From Desulfopila sp. IMCC35008 (GTDB lineage Bacteria > Desulfobacterota > Desulfobulbia > Desulfobulbales > Desulfocapsaceae), in assembly GCF_010646885.2 (NCBI RefSeq), contig NZ_CP050700.1:5772001-5836000 (forward strand): a DNA stretch of 64,000 nt, read 5' to 3'. A program made the translations under genes and the position numbers. How positions within the stretch are numbered: position 1 is the first letter of the stretch; every line of letters begins with the position of its first letter. Positions 26,384 to 35,775 of the stretch are shown here, piece by piece. The notes beneath the pieces were generated by a model, which was not told the origin of the DNA, did not search any database, and worked only from the letters and a program-made list of their open reading frames with translations.

Positions 26384-28901
26384 TCAAAAAAAATCGAAAG
26401 TAACCGGCAGATCGCTTTACTACTGGGTGTTTGCAGGGAATGGCAAGCTGCAGGTGGTACTTGGCGTGGTGATCCTGCTGGTGGTCGTTGCCCGTGTCTT
26501 GCCGCTTGAGATGCAGAAACGGATTATCAACGAGTCGATCGCGCTGCGACAATTCGATAATCTCCTGGTGTACTGTCTTATCTACCTGGCGTCCGTGGCT
26601 AGTGCTTCGGGGTTGAAGTTGGTAATCAACTACCTGCAATCCCTTATCGGGGAGCAGGCTATAATGAATATGCGCCGGGAACTGTATCACCATATCCTGA
26701 CCCTGCCTTTGTCTTTTTTTCGCAGAACCCAGCCCGGTATGGTGGTCTCTTCACTTATGACCGAGTTGAGTACAGCCGGAACGTTTACCGGTATGGCGCT
26801 GGCAGTGCCCGCTACCAATATCCTGACCCTGCTTGCACTGGGCGGTTACCTTTTATGGTTGAATACCCGCCTTGCCCTGGCGACCATGCTTATCTATCCC
26901 TTTATTGTTTTTCTGCTCCCTATCCTCCAGAAAAAGGCGAATACGGCAAATGCCGAGCGGGTGGATTTGTCTCGCAGATTGTCGAGTCAGATTACCGAGT
27001 CGGTGACGGGTATTCATGAGGTTCAGGTGCATGGAGCGTACCAGCGGGAGAACAGCCGGTTCGACAGTCTCGCCGAGACGCTCAGGAAAATAAGGATTCG
27101 CTGGAGCCTGCTCCGCTTTGGCATTAAGACGGCCAATAATTTCTTTGTCAGCCTGGGGCCATTTATAGTATTCATTTTCGGTGGTTATCTTGTCATGATG
27201 GGTCAGTTGGAGCTGGGTGCCATGGTCGCTTTTTTATCTGCCCAGGAGAAGTTGTACGATCCATGGAAGGAGTTGATTGACTTTTACCAGATCTACCAGG
27301 ATGCCAAGGTTCGCTATAGTCGGACCATGACCCATTTTTCTGCAGAACCGGAGTTTGATCCCAATGAGTACAAGGGAGAGAGTCCGAAACTTGTAGGTAA
27401 TATCGAGGTGAAAAACCTGGTGTTTGAAACGCGAGAAGGCGTGCGGTTGCTAAGAGGCGTACATTTTTCCTTGACGAGTGGTGAGCACATGGCTCTGGTC
27501 GGTTTTTCCGGGAGTGGAAAATCTACTCTGGCCCAGTGCCTTGCCAAGATGTACCAGTACAATGCGGGGACCGTAACCATCGACGGACACGATCTTAATG
27601 AGATGACAAAGACCGATGTCGTTACAAATGTCGGTTATATAACACAGAGTCCGTTTGTCTTTACCGGTACCATCATGGAGAACCTCGTTTATGCCGAACA
27701 GGCGTCACACGATCTCGAGCAATGTAGCAGTACGCGTGAGAAGTATGTACAGCCACCCCTGGACAGACTCATCCTTTCGTTGCAACAGGCGGGGCTTTTT
27801 GTGGATGTGATGCGCTTCGGTCTTGAGAGCCATATCGATATAAATGATAGAGTCATGGCAGAAAAGATCATCAGGATACGCAAGAATTTTCGGCTGAATT
27901 TTGGTGAACAGCTGGCTGATTATGTGGAATTTTACCGGGAGGATAGCTACCTCGACCATTCTACTGTTGGCGATAACCTGTTGTTTGGCGCGGCGGAAGA
28001 TCGGTCTATTACCGTTGAAACCTTACTTGAAAATAAGCAGTTTCTCGTCTACCTCAAAGAGCAGAATTTGGTTCAGCCGTTGTTGACACTGGGTGTGGAA
28101 TTGTGCCAACAGACCATAGATGTGCTGCGCGGGATCGGGAAAGATGAGTTCTTTTTCAGGTTCAGTCCGGTGCCGGCGGCCCGGCTTGATGAATGCAGTG
28201 CACTGCTGGTGCGTTTGCAAAATAAGGGAATGAAAGGACTGCCCGATACGGATAAACAGCTGCTGCTGCTGCTGGCACTTAAATTCATACCGGCAGTGCA
28301 TAAAACCGGCTCCCTGGATGCAGGCTTGAAAACGGCGGTGTTGGAGGCCAGGCGGTCGTGCCAGGTCTGGCTTGATACACATTATACTGGTGGTTTCACC
28401 GATTATGATGAGTCCGAGTATATCTTTGGGGAATCTATTCTCAATAATATATTTTTCGGTCGTGCCCGTTCAGATCTGCCGCATGCCCAGGAGAAGATCA
28501 ACCAGGCGATAGTCCACCTGTTGATTGAAGAGGACTGCCTGGAGGAAATCGCTGCTCGGGGTATGGAGTTCGAGGTTGGCAGCATGGGCGATAATCTCTC
28601 AGGCGGGCAGCGTCAGAAACTGGCCATTGCCAGGGCCTTGTTAAAAGAGCCGCCGATTCTCATTATGGATGAGGCTACCTCGGCGCTGGACAATAAATCT
28701 CAGGCCCGGATACAGCGTTTGATGGAGCAGCGCTGGAAGGGAAAACGTACCATTATCTCAATTGTTCACAGGCTCGATAATATCGATACTTTCGACAAGA
28801 TAGGGGTGATGAAAAGCGGAAAAATGATGGAGTTCGGCACCTACCAGGAGCTGATGGACAGGAAAGGGGGACTGTATGAGCTTGTTACCGGAAAACGATA
28901 G
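26376..28901 (+). CDS. ABC exporter half-transporter with a large insertion in the ATPase domain
   Basis: N-terminal six-helix exporter transmembrane domain (about 15-320), then an ATPase domain. Walker A GFSGSGKST is at about 375, the Q-loop ITQSPFVF at about 421, the signature LSGGQRQKLA at about 740, Walker B PILIMDEATSALD at about 759, and the H-loop is in SIVHRLD. All catalytic motifs are present once, but the Q-loop and signature are some 318 residues apart instead of about 55. The insertion is partly helical, and the post-Q-loop motif recurs (TIMENLVYAE, TVGDNLLFGA, SILNNIFFGR). The ATG at 26376 overlaps the phosphatase stop codon. Substrate unknown. Confidence 0.88.
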   Translation: MSNQKKSKVTGRSLYYWVFAGNGKLQVVLGVVILLVVVARVLPLEMQKRIINESIALRQFDNLLVYCLIYLASVASASGLKLVINYLQSLIGEQAIMNMRRELYHHILTLPLSFFRRTQPGMVVSSLMTELSTAGTFTGMALAVPATNILTLLALGGYLLWLNTRLALATMLIYPFIVFLLPILQKKANTANAERVDLSRRLSSQITESVTGIHEVQVHGAYQRENSRFDSLAETLRKIRIRWSLLRFGIKTANNFFVSLGPFIVFIFGGYLVMMGQLELGAMVAFLSAQEKLYDPWKELIDFYQIYQDAKVRYSRTMTHFSAEPEFDPNEYKGESPKLVGNIEVKNLVFETREGVRLLRGVHFSLTSGEHMALVGFSGSGKSTLAQCLAKMYQYNAGTVTIDGHDLNEMTKTDVVTNVGYITQSPFVFTGTIMENLVYAEQASHDLEQCSSTREKYVQPPLDRLILSLQQAGLFVDVMRFGLESHIDINDRVMAEKIIRIRKNFRLNFGEQLADYVEFYREDSYLDHSTVGDNLLFGAAEDRSITVETLLENKQFLVYLKEQNLVQPLLTLGVELCQQTIDVLRGIGKDEFFFRFSPVPAARLDECSALLVRLQNKGMKGLPDTDKQLLLLLALKFIPAVHKTGSLDAGLKTAVLEARRSCQVWLDTHYTGGFTDYDESEYIFGESILNNIFFGRARSDLPHAQEKINQAIVHLLIEEDCLEEIAARGMEFEVGSMGDNLSGGQRQKLAIARALLKEPPILIMDEATSALDNKSQARIQRLMEQRWKGKRTIISIVHRLDNIDTFDKIGVMKSGKMMEFGTYQELMDRKGGLYELVTGKR

Positions 28902-29394
28902 GCAAGAGCAGGTTGCCGAATACCAGCACAGCCTGGAGCTGTTGGAGACGCTGCCATTGTTTAAGGGGCTTCCAGGCAGGGTTTTAAAGCTGTTGTCGTT
29001 TCTTTGCGAGAAGGGGGTCTATGCCGCAGGGGATACCTTGCTCGGGCAAGGGGATGATCCCGGTTTGGCCGTGTATGTGATGACCGGCGAAGTAAAGGCT
29101 TTGCCTCCTCAAGACTCAGACGCCGATACGGTCACCGGATTTACAGCAGGTGCTTTTCTGTGCGGCCTTTCCCTGCTTGGTTCGATGCCGTCTTTTTATA
29201 CTTTAGAGGCGGTCGACAAAACAGAGGTGTTGCTCCTGCGCCGGGACCAGTTCCAGAGCATAATAGAGAAGTTTCCCGAGGTGGCACCACTGCTCATTCA
29301 GACGATTTTGCGTCTTATTCGGGAGTGGGATTCGGATCAGCTGTATACAAAGGAAGGTCATCCGGGAAGAGAATATGGTATAACATTATTATGA
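28876..29394 (+). CDS. cyclic-nucleotide-binding-domain protein
   Basis: 172 residues comprising essentially one cNMP-binding (Crp-like) domain: LPLFKGLPGRVLKLLSFLCEKGVYAAGDTLLGQGDDPGLAVYVMTGEV is the start of the fold, cited here as about residues 20-70, with a phosphate-cassette-like segment GFTAGAFLCGLSLLG. There is no DNA-binding domain, so it is a signalling or regulatory subunit and not a transcription factor. It overlaps the ABC gene by 26 bases and has its own strong ribosome site (AAGGGGG). The phosphate-binding Arg is not obvious, so nucleotide binding is uncertain. Confidence 0.85.
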   Translation: MSLLPENDRQEQVAEYQHSLELLETLPLFKGLPGRVLKLLSFLCEKGVYAAGDTLLGQGDDPGLAVYVMTGEVKALPPQDSDADTVTGFTAGAFLCGLSLLGSMPSFYTLEAVDKTEVLLLRRDQFQSIIEKFPEVAPLLIQTILRLIREWDSDQLYTKEGHPGREYGITLL

Positions 29395-29804
29395 ACACGC
29401 AATTTCATCTCAAAACCTGTTTAAGTGAGCTGGATACCTTGTGTGCCGGTATTAGTGCATTAAAGGAAAGGCTCTGCTGCAGCGATAAGAAAATTCTGGA
29501 GCTGGGCTTGATTGTTGAGGAGTTATGCGCAAATGTGATTATGCATGGTGGCACGCAGGGTGCATCTGAAATAGAGGTGAAACTTGAAAAAGACGAAGAT
29601 GATCTTATCCTTACGGTCAGTGATGACGGACCACCGTTTGATCCGACAAGGTCCCCGGTTGTCGATATTCAAAAGCCGCTGTCCCAGCGTTGCCCGGGGG
29701 GGCTCGGCATCCATCTGATCCAACATTATACCGATAGCCTTGAGTACAGGCGGGAAAACGATAAAAACATAGTTTCGATCAGGAAGCGTCTTGGTGATGG
29801 TTGA
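29391..29804 (+). CDS. RsbW-like serine kinase (anti-sigma-factor-type ATPase)
   Basis: GHKL ATPase of 137 residues with N box EELCANVIMHG, G1 box VSDDGPPFDP and G2 box PGGLGIHLIQHY. This is the set seen in RsbW/SpoIIAB-type kinases that phosphorylate a STAS antagonist. The ATG at 29391 overlaps the preceding stop codon (ATGA), and longer readings of the frame would run into the upstream gene. With the phosphatase and STAS genes it forms a complete partner switch. No sigma factor is encoded alongside. Confidence 0.9.
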   Translation: MNTQFHLKTCLSELDTLCAGISALKERLCCSDKKILELGLIVEELCANVIMHGGTQGASEIEVKLEKDEDDLILTVSDDGPPFDPTRSPVVDIQKPLSQRCPGGLGIHLIQHYTDSLEYRRENDKNIVSIRKRLGDG

Positions 29805-29821
29805 ACTATTCAGGAGAGACT

Positions 29822-30157
29822 ATGAAATACACTGTAGATAAACGAGATGATACGGTCATAATCAAACCGACCGGGCGCCTTGATTCCATGACCTCCCCAG
29901 CCTTTGAGGATGATCTGGGACAATATCTCAGCCAGCCGGAGGGAAACCTGCTGATTGACTGTGATGAACTCGATTATATATCGAGCGCCGGCTTACGTGT
30001 CATCCTCAATACGGCACGAACCTATAAAGCGGCATCCAAGATGTTTGCAGCGTGTTCCATGCAGGATCATGTTCGCGAGGTCTTTGAAATTTCAGGATTT
30101 GACAGCTTTATCGATATCTATGATACAGCTCTGGAATTTTTGGGTGGAAAGGCGTAA
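29822..30157 (+). CDS. STAS-domain anti-anti-sigma factor
   Basis: Single STAS domain of 111 residues with the motif DCDELDYISSAGLRVIL; Ser54 or Ser55 is the expected phosphorylation site. It should be phosphorylated by the upstream kinase and dephosphorylated by the SpoIIE protein. The start at 29822 has AGGAG upstream; the in-frame position 29801 overlaps the kinase gene and is less likely. It is the last gene of the partner-switch cluster. Confidence 0.92.
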   Translation: MKYTVDKRDDTVIIKPTGRLDSMTSPAFEDDLGQYLSQPEGNLLIDCDELDYISSAGLRVILNTARTYKAASKMFAACSMQDHVREVFEISGFDSFIDIYDTALEFLGGKA

Positions 30158-30254
30158 CCAGGAGAAATGATAAAATTTTAGGTGAGATAATATCGAGCCG
30201 TCAGGTTGGTGTGGGTTGTTTCCATTCTAATTGATGAATACCGGTGGAGATACT

Positions 30255-30581
30255 ATGTCTTTGATTTACCCATTTTTCTTCCAGTATGATGTGCAACCGT
30301 CCGTACAACACCCCGAACGCGACACCTTTGCCGGTGGGATTGCAACGGTCATTGTCTTTGCGGAAAACAGTGAACGGGGTCAGGCCAGGGCAAGTCGTCG
30401 GGTGGGACGGAATAAGTGGCAGATTACAGAGGTAAAGCGCTCCATGGTTATTGAATCATACCATGTTGACAATCTTGACGGTGAGTTAAAACGACTGTAT
30501 ACAAAGGCTGAACAAAATGGTATCGCCGCCGTCTTCGACGGTTGGGAAAAGACCGGGGTGCGGCACTGCTATCATGGCTGA
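30255..30581 (+). CDS. conserved-looking small protein of unknown function
   Basis: 108 residues, soluble, mixed alpha/beta composition with no recognised motif. It opens MSLIYPFFFQYDV and has a central strand-rich part (GIATVIVFAENS), then an amphipathic helix near the C-terminus. The start at 30255 has GGTGGAG seven bases upstream. It follows the STAS gene by about 100 bases and may belong to the same transcript. Function unknown. Confidence 0.6.
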   Translation: MSLIYPFFFQYDVQPSVQHPERDTFAGGIATVIVFAENSERGQARASRRVGRNKWQITEVKRSMVIESYHVDNLDGELKRLYTKAEQNGIAAVFDGWEKTGVRHCYHG

Positions 30582-30596
30582 GCCGGACTGCTTCGG

Positions 30597-30830
30597 GTGA
30601 AAAAATTTAGGGACGGGAGGGGTTCATTGAGTGATGAAATAGGCCGGAGGATGGTTCAGGCCCTGAAAGAACCACAGAAAAGTGAAAGCAGTGAGGCTTT
30701 CGTAAAGGCGATGGAGTTGACCAAAGCCTATGTGAGCTCCGGCTCGGTGACTCATTTCAGTGCTGTTGCCAGAACTTTTTACGATCTTTTTGAGATGTTT
30801 GAGACGGGGAAAGACCCGCGTCAGAAATAG
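30597..30830 (+). CDS. small hypothetical helical protein
   Basis: 77 residues starting at GTG 30597, 15 bases after the preceding gene. Charged and helical, with no signal peptide or Cys motif (SSEAFVKAMELTKAYVSSG). Probably co-transcribed with its upstream neighbour. It ends six bases before the convergent HD-domain gene. I do not recognise a family. Confidence 0.5.
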   Translation: MKKFRDGRGSLSDEIGRRMVQALKEPQKSESSEAFVKAMELTKAYVSSGSVTHFSAVARTFYDLFEMFETGKDPRQK

Positions 30831-30836
30831 CCTGCG

Positions 30837-31823
30837 CTACTCCACCTGAGGCTGTTTTCTGCGCAGGTAATTGTACAACCCCCCTTCACCGCTGTCGTGC
30901 TTTTGGACGACAAATTCCAGATATTTGATGTTCTTTTCTATCTGTTCCATGTAAAGATTTCGGTCGAGACCCCACCATTCTCGGAAGTGGGTCTGCATGG
31001 CGGTACTGATATTGTTAAAGGAAGAGTGCAGGCGATACTCAATGACTTCATGGAAAAACTGGGTTGTCCGGCGCATCAGCTCCAGAGAGGAACTGTGTAA
31101 TTCTATCCCTGCATCCAGTTGCTCCTGGTAGAGCAGCGGCAATGATTCCAGATAGTAACGATCGGCCATTTGGGCCATTACATCGGCAGTACCCAGTACC
31201 CAACCTGTAAGGCGAAGTTCGGGGGAAATGAAATCGAGGTCCTCCGGGTGGACAGTCAGATTTGTACAGTTGATGATGGACGGTATCGCATCGATATAAT
31301 GTCCGAACATGTTATTATCGTAAAGATAATTTTGTAGAAATGATATCGACCGCACCTCATGGCTTTTGAGATAGGCAGAACCGAATTGTTCGGTATCCTC
31401 ATCGGTGAGGAGCATGCCGGTATCATGAAAGTAGGCACAGATAACGCATAATTCCATAATTTCAGGAGGCAATATGGTTTTTTCCATAAACAGGCCGTGC
31501 AGTAACCTGATAGTTGCCAGAGTTACATTACGGGTATGTCTCAGATCGTGATATTTGGTGCTTGAGTGGCGAAAGTTTTTGTACTTTCCTTGAAATATCA
31601 AAGTAATATCGCCATGAACCTGTTCGAGGAAGCCGGTGTCGTGGTTTGGGGTTATGGTGACGACAAGATTACGTATTTCGGTCAGGGGGTCACAGCCGGG
31701 ACCTTCCCCTCCTTCAAAAATTTCTATAAGCTTGCGATTGCTGGTGTGTTCGCCGACACGATTTTCTTTTGGAGAATGAACAGGGTCATCTCCAGCCTGT
31801 CGGATATACTGGCTGTTCTTCAT
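30837..31823 (-). CDS. HD-domain phosphohydrolase-like protein
   Basis: 328 residues. An HD-type metal-binding pattern is visible: YHDLRHTRNVTLATIRL, then ICAYFHDTGML with the HD pair, then a further His in LKSHEVRSISFL, resembling cyclic-nucleotide phosphodiesterase-like HD domains. It lacks the GYP signature, so it is not a standard c-di-GMP enzyme. The N-terminal 60 residues are charged and poorly structured. The start ATG has AGGATG upstream. Substrate unknown; a nucleotide second messenger is a reasonable guess. Confidence 0.75.
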   Translation of the reverse strand: MKNSQYIRQAGDDPVHSPKENRVGEHTSNRKLIEIFEGGEGPGCDPLTEIRNLVVTITPNHDTGFLEQVHGDITLIFQGKYKNFRHSSTKYHDLRHTRNVTLATIRLLHGLFMEKTILPPEIMELCVICAYFHDTGMLLTDEDTEQFGSAYLKSHEVRSISFLQNYLYDNNMFGHYIDAIPSIINCTNLTVHPEDLDFISPELRLTGWVLGTADVMAQMADRYYLESLPLLYQEQLDAGIELHSSSLELMRRTTQFFHEVIEYRLHSSFNNISTAMQTHFREWWGLDRNLYMEQIEKNIKYLEFVVQKHDSGEGGLYNYLRRKQPQVE

Positions 31824-32062
31824 AAAATCATCCTATCTATTCATTCCCAACAAAGCAAGTTTACCAAATAATTTCTTGTAAAATCATCGAATGTTGACAC
31901 AATAATTGAAAGAAAGAGAGGATAAAAGGGGCGTAGTAACTGGACTTTCAGATTTTGTGAGTGTTATTATGAAATGTTAGGTTATTGCCGATTTAAGGGT
32001 GATGACGAGATATGGGCTGAATTACTTTCGGCAATGTTCTTTATTTATATATGACATAATTA

Positions 32063-32959
32063 ATGAAAGATACAAATAAACATAGTGTTATTCTTGTCGT
32101 TGATGATGATGAGATGGTCCGGGTGACACTCAAGGCACTCATATCTTCTCTCGGATATACGTGTCTTATTGCCGATGGCGGCCAGCAGGCTTTATCCATT
32201 TTGCAAGCGACGAGTGTGGATCTCGTATTTACCGATGTTGTGATGCCGGAAATGGACGGGTTACAGCTGCTGGCCGAAATTAATGAAAAATTTCCGGCAA
32301 CGGATGTAATTGTTGCGACTGGTTTTAGTGAGCGGGCCAGTTATGCAGAGGTGATCAAGGCAGGTGCCATGGATTTCATAAAAAAACCCGTTGACCAGGC
32401 AGAGCTTGATGCCAAACTGGCCCGGGCCTTTCGTGAGCGCGATCTGATACACCGTCTCGAACAACTGTCCTTATGTGATGACCTCACTTCTCTCTATAAC
32501 AGAAGAGCCTTTGACCAGCGGTTCAGTGAGGAGGTGGATCGGGCCAACAGGCAGGGATACGATGTGTTCCTGGCTATTGTCGATATTGATAATTTCAAGG
32601 ATTATAACGACACCTATGGGCACTCCGAAGGGGACAAGGTATTAATGGAGTTGTCCGTAATTCTAAAGGATTGCACGCGCCACAATGTGGATATGTGTTT
32701 CAGGCTGGGGGGAGATGAGTTTGCGGTTTTACTACCGGGAACCAATGCCACCCAGGCCACGGAAATTGTGCAGCGCATCCTGCTGAGGTATGCGGAGTCC
32801 TCTTTTGGTTCAACGACTCTCTCTATTGGTATCATAGCCTGCAAGAGGGACAAAGACCTGGAGTTGGCAGAAGACGAAGAGCGGATGAAGAAACGGGCCG
32901 ACGAGGCGATGTATGAAGCCAAACACAGCGGTAAGAACTGTGTCGTTTGCCGGATATGA
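32063..32959 (+). CDS. response regulator with GGDEF diguanylate cyclase domain
   Basis: Receiver domain (about 5-120) with acidic pocket VDDDE, phosphoacceptor Asp in VFTDVVMPEMDG and the switch Lys in FIKKPV. A GGDEF domain follows (about 140-295) with LYNRRAFDQR, DIDNFKDYNDTYGHSEGD and the intact LGGDEFAVL active site, so it should make c-di-GMP when phosphorylated. An RxxD inhibitory site is not evident. No histidine kinase is adjacent. The HD-GYP protein at 0.2-1.9 kb has the opposing activity. Confidence 0.92.
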   Translation: MKDTNKHSVILVVDDDEMVRVTLKALISSLGYTCLIADGGQQALSILQATSVDLVFTDVVMPEMDGLQLLAEINEKFPATDVIVATGFSERASYAEVIKAGAMDFIKKPVDQAELDAKLARAFRERDLIHRLEQLSLCDDLTSLYNRRAFDQRFSEEVDRANRQGYDVFLAIVDIDNFKDYNDTYGHSEGDKVLMELSVILKDCTRHNVDMCFRLGGDEFAVLLPGTNATQATEIVQRILLRYAESSFGSTTLSIGIIACKRDKDLELAEDEERMKKRADEAMYEAKHSGKNCVVCRI

Positions 32960-32989
32960 GCAGGAAAACCCGTCCGTAACGGTTCTCAC

Positions 32990-34405
32990 CTATTCAAGTG
33001 CATCCTTGCAAAACGATCTGTCCGGGGCTATAGGATAGTTACCGTCGAAACATGCCAGGCAGAAGTTATCCTTATCCATACCAGTTGCTTCGACAAGCCC
33101 ATCAAGGCTCAGGTAGTGCAGGGAATCGAGACCGAGGTATTCAGCGACATCCTCAATTGATTTGTTGCAGGCAATAAGTTGTGATTCAGTAGGGAAGTCA
33201 ATCCCGTAAAAGCAGGCATGTCGGGTGGGAGGGCAGCTCACCACCATATGGACTTCCTTGGCTCCAGCTTCCCGCAGAGCCCTTACACGGCTTTTACCCG
33301 TTGTGCCGCGAATGATCGAATCCTCGACGATTATTACCCGCTTATCCTTTAAGAACCCGCGAACCGGGTTCAGCTTCACCTTGACATTGAAGTCGCGCAT
33401 GGATTGCGTTGGCTGGATAAACGTTCTCCCCACGTAGTGATTCCGAATAACACCCATCTCCAGGGGAATTCCTGATTCCTGGGAATATCCAATGGCGCAG
33501 TAATTTCCGGAATCGGGGAAGGGCATAACGAAATCGGCATCGATTTTTGCTTCTTTAGCCAGGATCTTCCCCATCTGCTTACGGGCGGAGTAGACGGAAG
33601 TCCCGAAAATGTCTGAATCAGGTCGGGCGAAATACACTAACTCGAAGATGCAGTGGTGTGGCGACTGCTTGGCCCAAGGGAAAATAGAACGCATCTCTCC
33701 ATCAAAGAAGATCAGCAATTCGCCCGGTTCCACGTCCCTGATGTATTCGGCGTCCACCAGGTCCAGCGCACAGGTCTCAGAAGCAACAATATAACCACCG
33801 TTATTAAGCTTACCGACGCAAAGCGGCCTGAAACCATCCGGGTCACGTACCGCTATCATCTTGTCCGGGGTCATCAGCAGCATGGAGTAAGCACCTTTCA
33901 TGGAGCGAAAGGTTTCTTCCAGTGCTTCCTCAAAACTGAGGTGTGAGGGCCTGGCGAGAAGATGCAGGACAACTTCACTGTCCATGGTCGTCTGAAAGAT
34001 GGAGCCCTGGGCTTCAAGGTGGTTGCGAAGCGTTATAGAATTGGTGAGGTTGCCGTTATGGGCAACGGCGATGGTCTGCCCCTTATGGCTGACAACCAAC
34101 GGCTGGGTATTGGTAATATTCGATGAGCCGGTGGTCGAGTATCGGACATGACCTATAGACATCTTGCCGTGCAACCCTTTGAGGATTTCCTCAGAGAAGA
34201 CTTCGGGAACCAACCCCATATTTTTATGAAACTCTATTCTCTTGCCATCTGAAGTTGCGATACCTGCACTTTCCTGTCCCCTGTGCTGCAAAGCGTAGAG
34301 CCCGAAATAGTTGAGTTTTGCTGAGTCTTCATGACCGAAAATGCCACACACACCACATTCATGAGAGGGGCGAAGGGACTGGGCTGAGCACGTATTGTCT
34401 ACCAT
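32990..34405 (-). CDS. purF: amidophosphoribosyltransferase
   Basis: First committed enzyme of purine synthesis, transferring glutamine-derived ammonia to PRPP. The N-terminal Ntn glutaminase domain begins ECGVCGIFGH, in which the nucleophile Cys follows a propeptide of about 17 residues. The phosphoribosyltransferase domain carries VIIVEDSIIRGTTGKSRV, the PRPP loop. CysX patterns in the C-terminal part (CPPTRHACFYGID, CLACFDG) suggest an iron-sulfur cluster as in the Bacillus type. I place the start at 34405; the frame continues to 34477, but that would cover the terminator described below. Confidence 0.93.
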   Translation of the reverse strand: MVDNTCSAQSLRPSHECGVCGIFGHEDSAKLNYFGLYALQHRGQESAGIATSDGKRIEFHKNMGLVPEVFSEEILKGLHGKMSIGHVRYSTTGSSNITNTQPLVVSHKGQTIAVAHNGNLTNSITLRNHLEAQGSIFQTTMDSEVVLHLLARPSHLSFEEALEETFRSMKGAYSMLLMTPDKMIAVRDPDGFRPLCVGKLNNGGYIVASETCALDLVDAEYIRDVEPGELLIFFDGEMRSIFPWAKQSPHHCIFELVYFARPDSDIFGTSVYSARKQMGKILAKEAKIDADFVMPFPDSGNYCAIGYSQESGIPLEMGVIRNHYVGRTFIQPTQSMRDFNVKVKLNPVRGFLKDKRVIIVEDSIIRGTTGKSRVRALREAGAKEVHMVVSCPPTRHACFYGIDFPTESQLIACNKSIEDVAEYLGLDSLHYLSLDGLVEATGMDKDNFCLACFDGNYPIAPDRSFCKDALE

Positions 34406-34475
34406 TGGAGTTTCCGTATTATTTTCTACTGCACAAGGGTCGGCGGGATCTGACCGATGCGGAAAACGTAAAAAC

Positions 34476-34516
34476 ACTTAAAGGCACAAAGATGAACTTT
34501 CTTTGCGCCTTTAAGT
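34476..34516 (-). terminator. intrinsic terminator upstream of purF
   Basis: ACTTAAAGGCACAAAG and CTTTGCGCCTTTAAGT form a 16-pair stem with a nine-base loop; the one mismatch is G-U in the minus-strand RNA. It is followed by TTTTTAC in the minus direction. It should end the ispDF-peptidase transcript before purF. It could also be a purF attenuator. Confidence 0.7.
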
Positions 34517-34622
34517 TTCTTTAACGTCAAAGAACAAATTTTTATAGCAACTACCTGTGAAATTCAACAAGAATCAACAAATACCCCTGTATTTTTCGGC
34601 AGTGTCTGTGGCTGTACCTTTT

Positions 34623-35771
34623 TTATTCCTGCTCGGAGGCAATTCCGATCAGCAGTTCCGTAAGACTTGCCAGATCATTTAGATCCAGCTGCTCGTCAAT
34701 GGTGTGTACCTTGTTCATACCGGTGGCAATAATAGCTGTGGGTAGTCCAAAACCATTAATTATATTAGCATCGGAGCCACCTCCTGCAACGAGGTATTGC
34801 AACTTTTTGCCGGTAGATTTCTCAGCCTTGTAGAGTCTTTGTAACACCGGGCTGTCTGTTTCCAGTTTCATGGCTGGATATTCGCCTTCTGTACTGATGG
34901 TGACGGTCGGTTTTCGGCCATCGGCTGCAGAAGGGTTGTGGTAATCAGCAGCGGCATCGTGAAAAGCTTTTTCAATTTCCATGGTGTAGGTTTTTAGCTT
35001 CTGGATGTCGTGGCTCCGAACCTCTCCCTTAACCGTGGTCAGGGGGGGCACGATGTTGGTGGCAACGCCAGCCTCTATTATGCCAATATTTGCCGTCGTT
35101 TCTTCGTCTATACGGCCGAGCTTAAGACGGTTGATGGCGTCGGAGGCAATCTGTATGGAGTTGATGCCCTGTTCGGGGTTAAGTCCAGCATGGGCTGCCA
35201 GGCCATGAATTTCTATCTTTAATTTGCTGGCGGCGGGTGCGCCGATGATGACAGAGTCGATGCCGGTGGAGTCGAGGGCGTAGCCGTAGGGGGCCTTAAT
35301 GTGTTTGTGTTCAAGGGCCTTGGCCCCAAGAAGTCCTATTTCCTCACAGGTCGTCAGCACTATCTCAATAGGCCCATGGGGCAGGCTATTTTCCTTAATC
35401 GTGTGGAGCAGCTCAATGATTGCAGCAATCCCGGATTTATCATCCCCGCCGAGTACGGTCTCGCCTGCGCTGGTGAACACGTCTCCGTTGCGGACCACCT
35501 GTACATTTTCAGCCGGTGCGACCGTATCCATATGGCACGAGAAAAAGACGCCCTCAGCCTTATTGTTGCCATTGAAGCGGACAATTAGATTACCGCATTC
35601 CGAACCTGTTTGGGCGGCTGAGTTGTCTTCTATTATTTCATCGGCGCTCAGCTCTGCAAAACACTTTTTCAGATGCTGTGCAACCGCCCCTTCTTTTCTG
35701 GATGGACTACTGATTTCACAGAGTGTAGTGAAGGTTTCCGCAAGCCGTTCTCTATTTATAGATTGATTCAT
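34623..35771 (-). CDS. M20 family metallopeptidase, PepT-like
   Basis: Zinc aminopeptidase of 382 residues. Metal-site motifs: FSCHMDTVAP (His, Asp), LGGDDKSGIAAIIE (bridging Asp), TCEEIGLLGA (catalytic Glu pair), and the C-terminal His in KVHTIDE. A dimerisation domain lies in the middle (about 180-300). The sequence is closest in pattern to the peptidase T-like group rather than to succinyl-diaminopimelate desuccinylase. It starts five bases after ispDF ends, so the two are co-transcribed. The natural peptide substrate is unknown. Confidence 0.9.
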   Translation of the reverse strand: MNQSINRERLAETFTTLCEISSPSRKEGAVAQHLKKCFAELSADEIIEDNSAAQTGSECGNLIVRFNGNNKAEGVFFSCHMDTVAPAENVQVVRNGDVFTSAGETVLGGDDKSGIAAIIELLHTIKENSLPHGPIEIVLTTCEEIGLLGAKALEHKHIKAPYGYALDSTGIDSVIIGAPAASKLKIEIHGLAAHAGLNPEQGINSIQIASDAINRLKLGRIDEETTANIGIIEAGVATNIVPPLTTVKGEVRSHDIQKLKTYTMEIEKAFHDAAADYHNPSAADGRKPTVTISTEGEYPAMKLETDSPVLQRLYKAEKSTGKKLQYLVAGGGSDANIINGFGLPTAIIATGMNKVHTIDEQLDLNDLASLTELLIGIASEQE

Positions 35772-35775
35772 TTTT

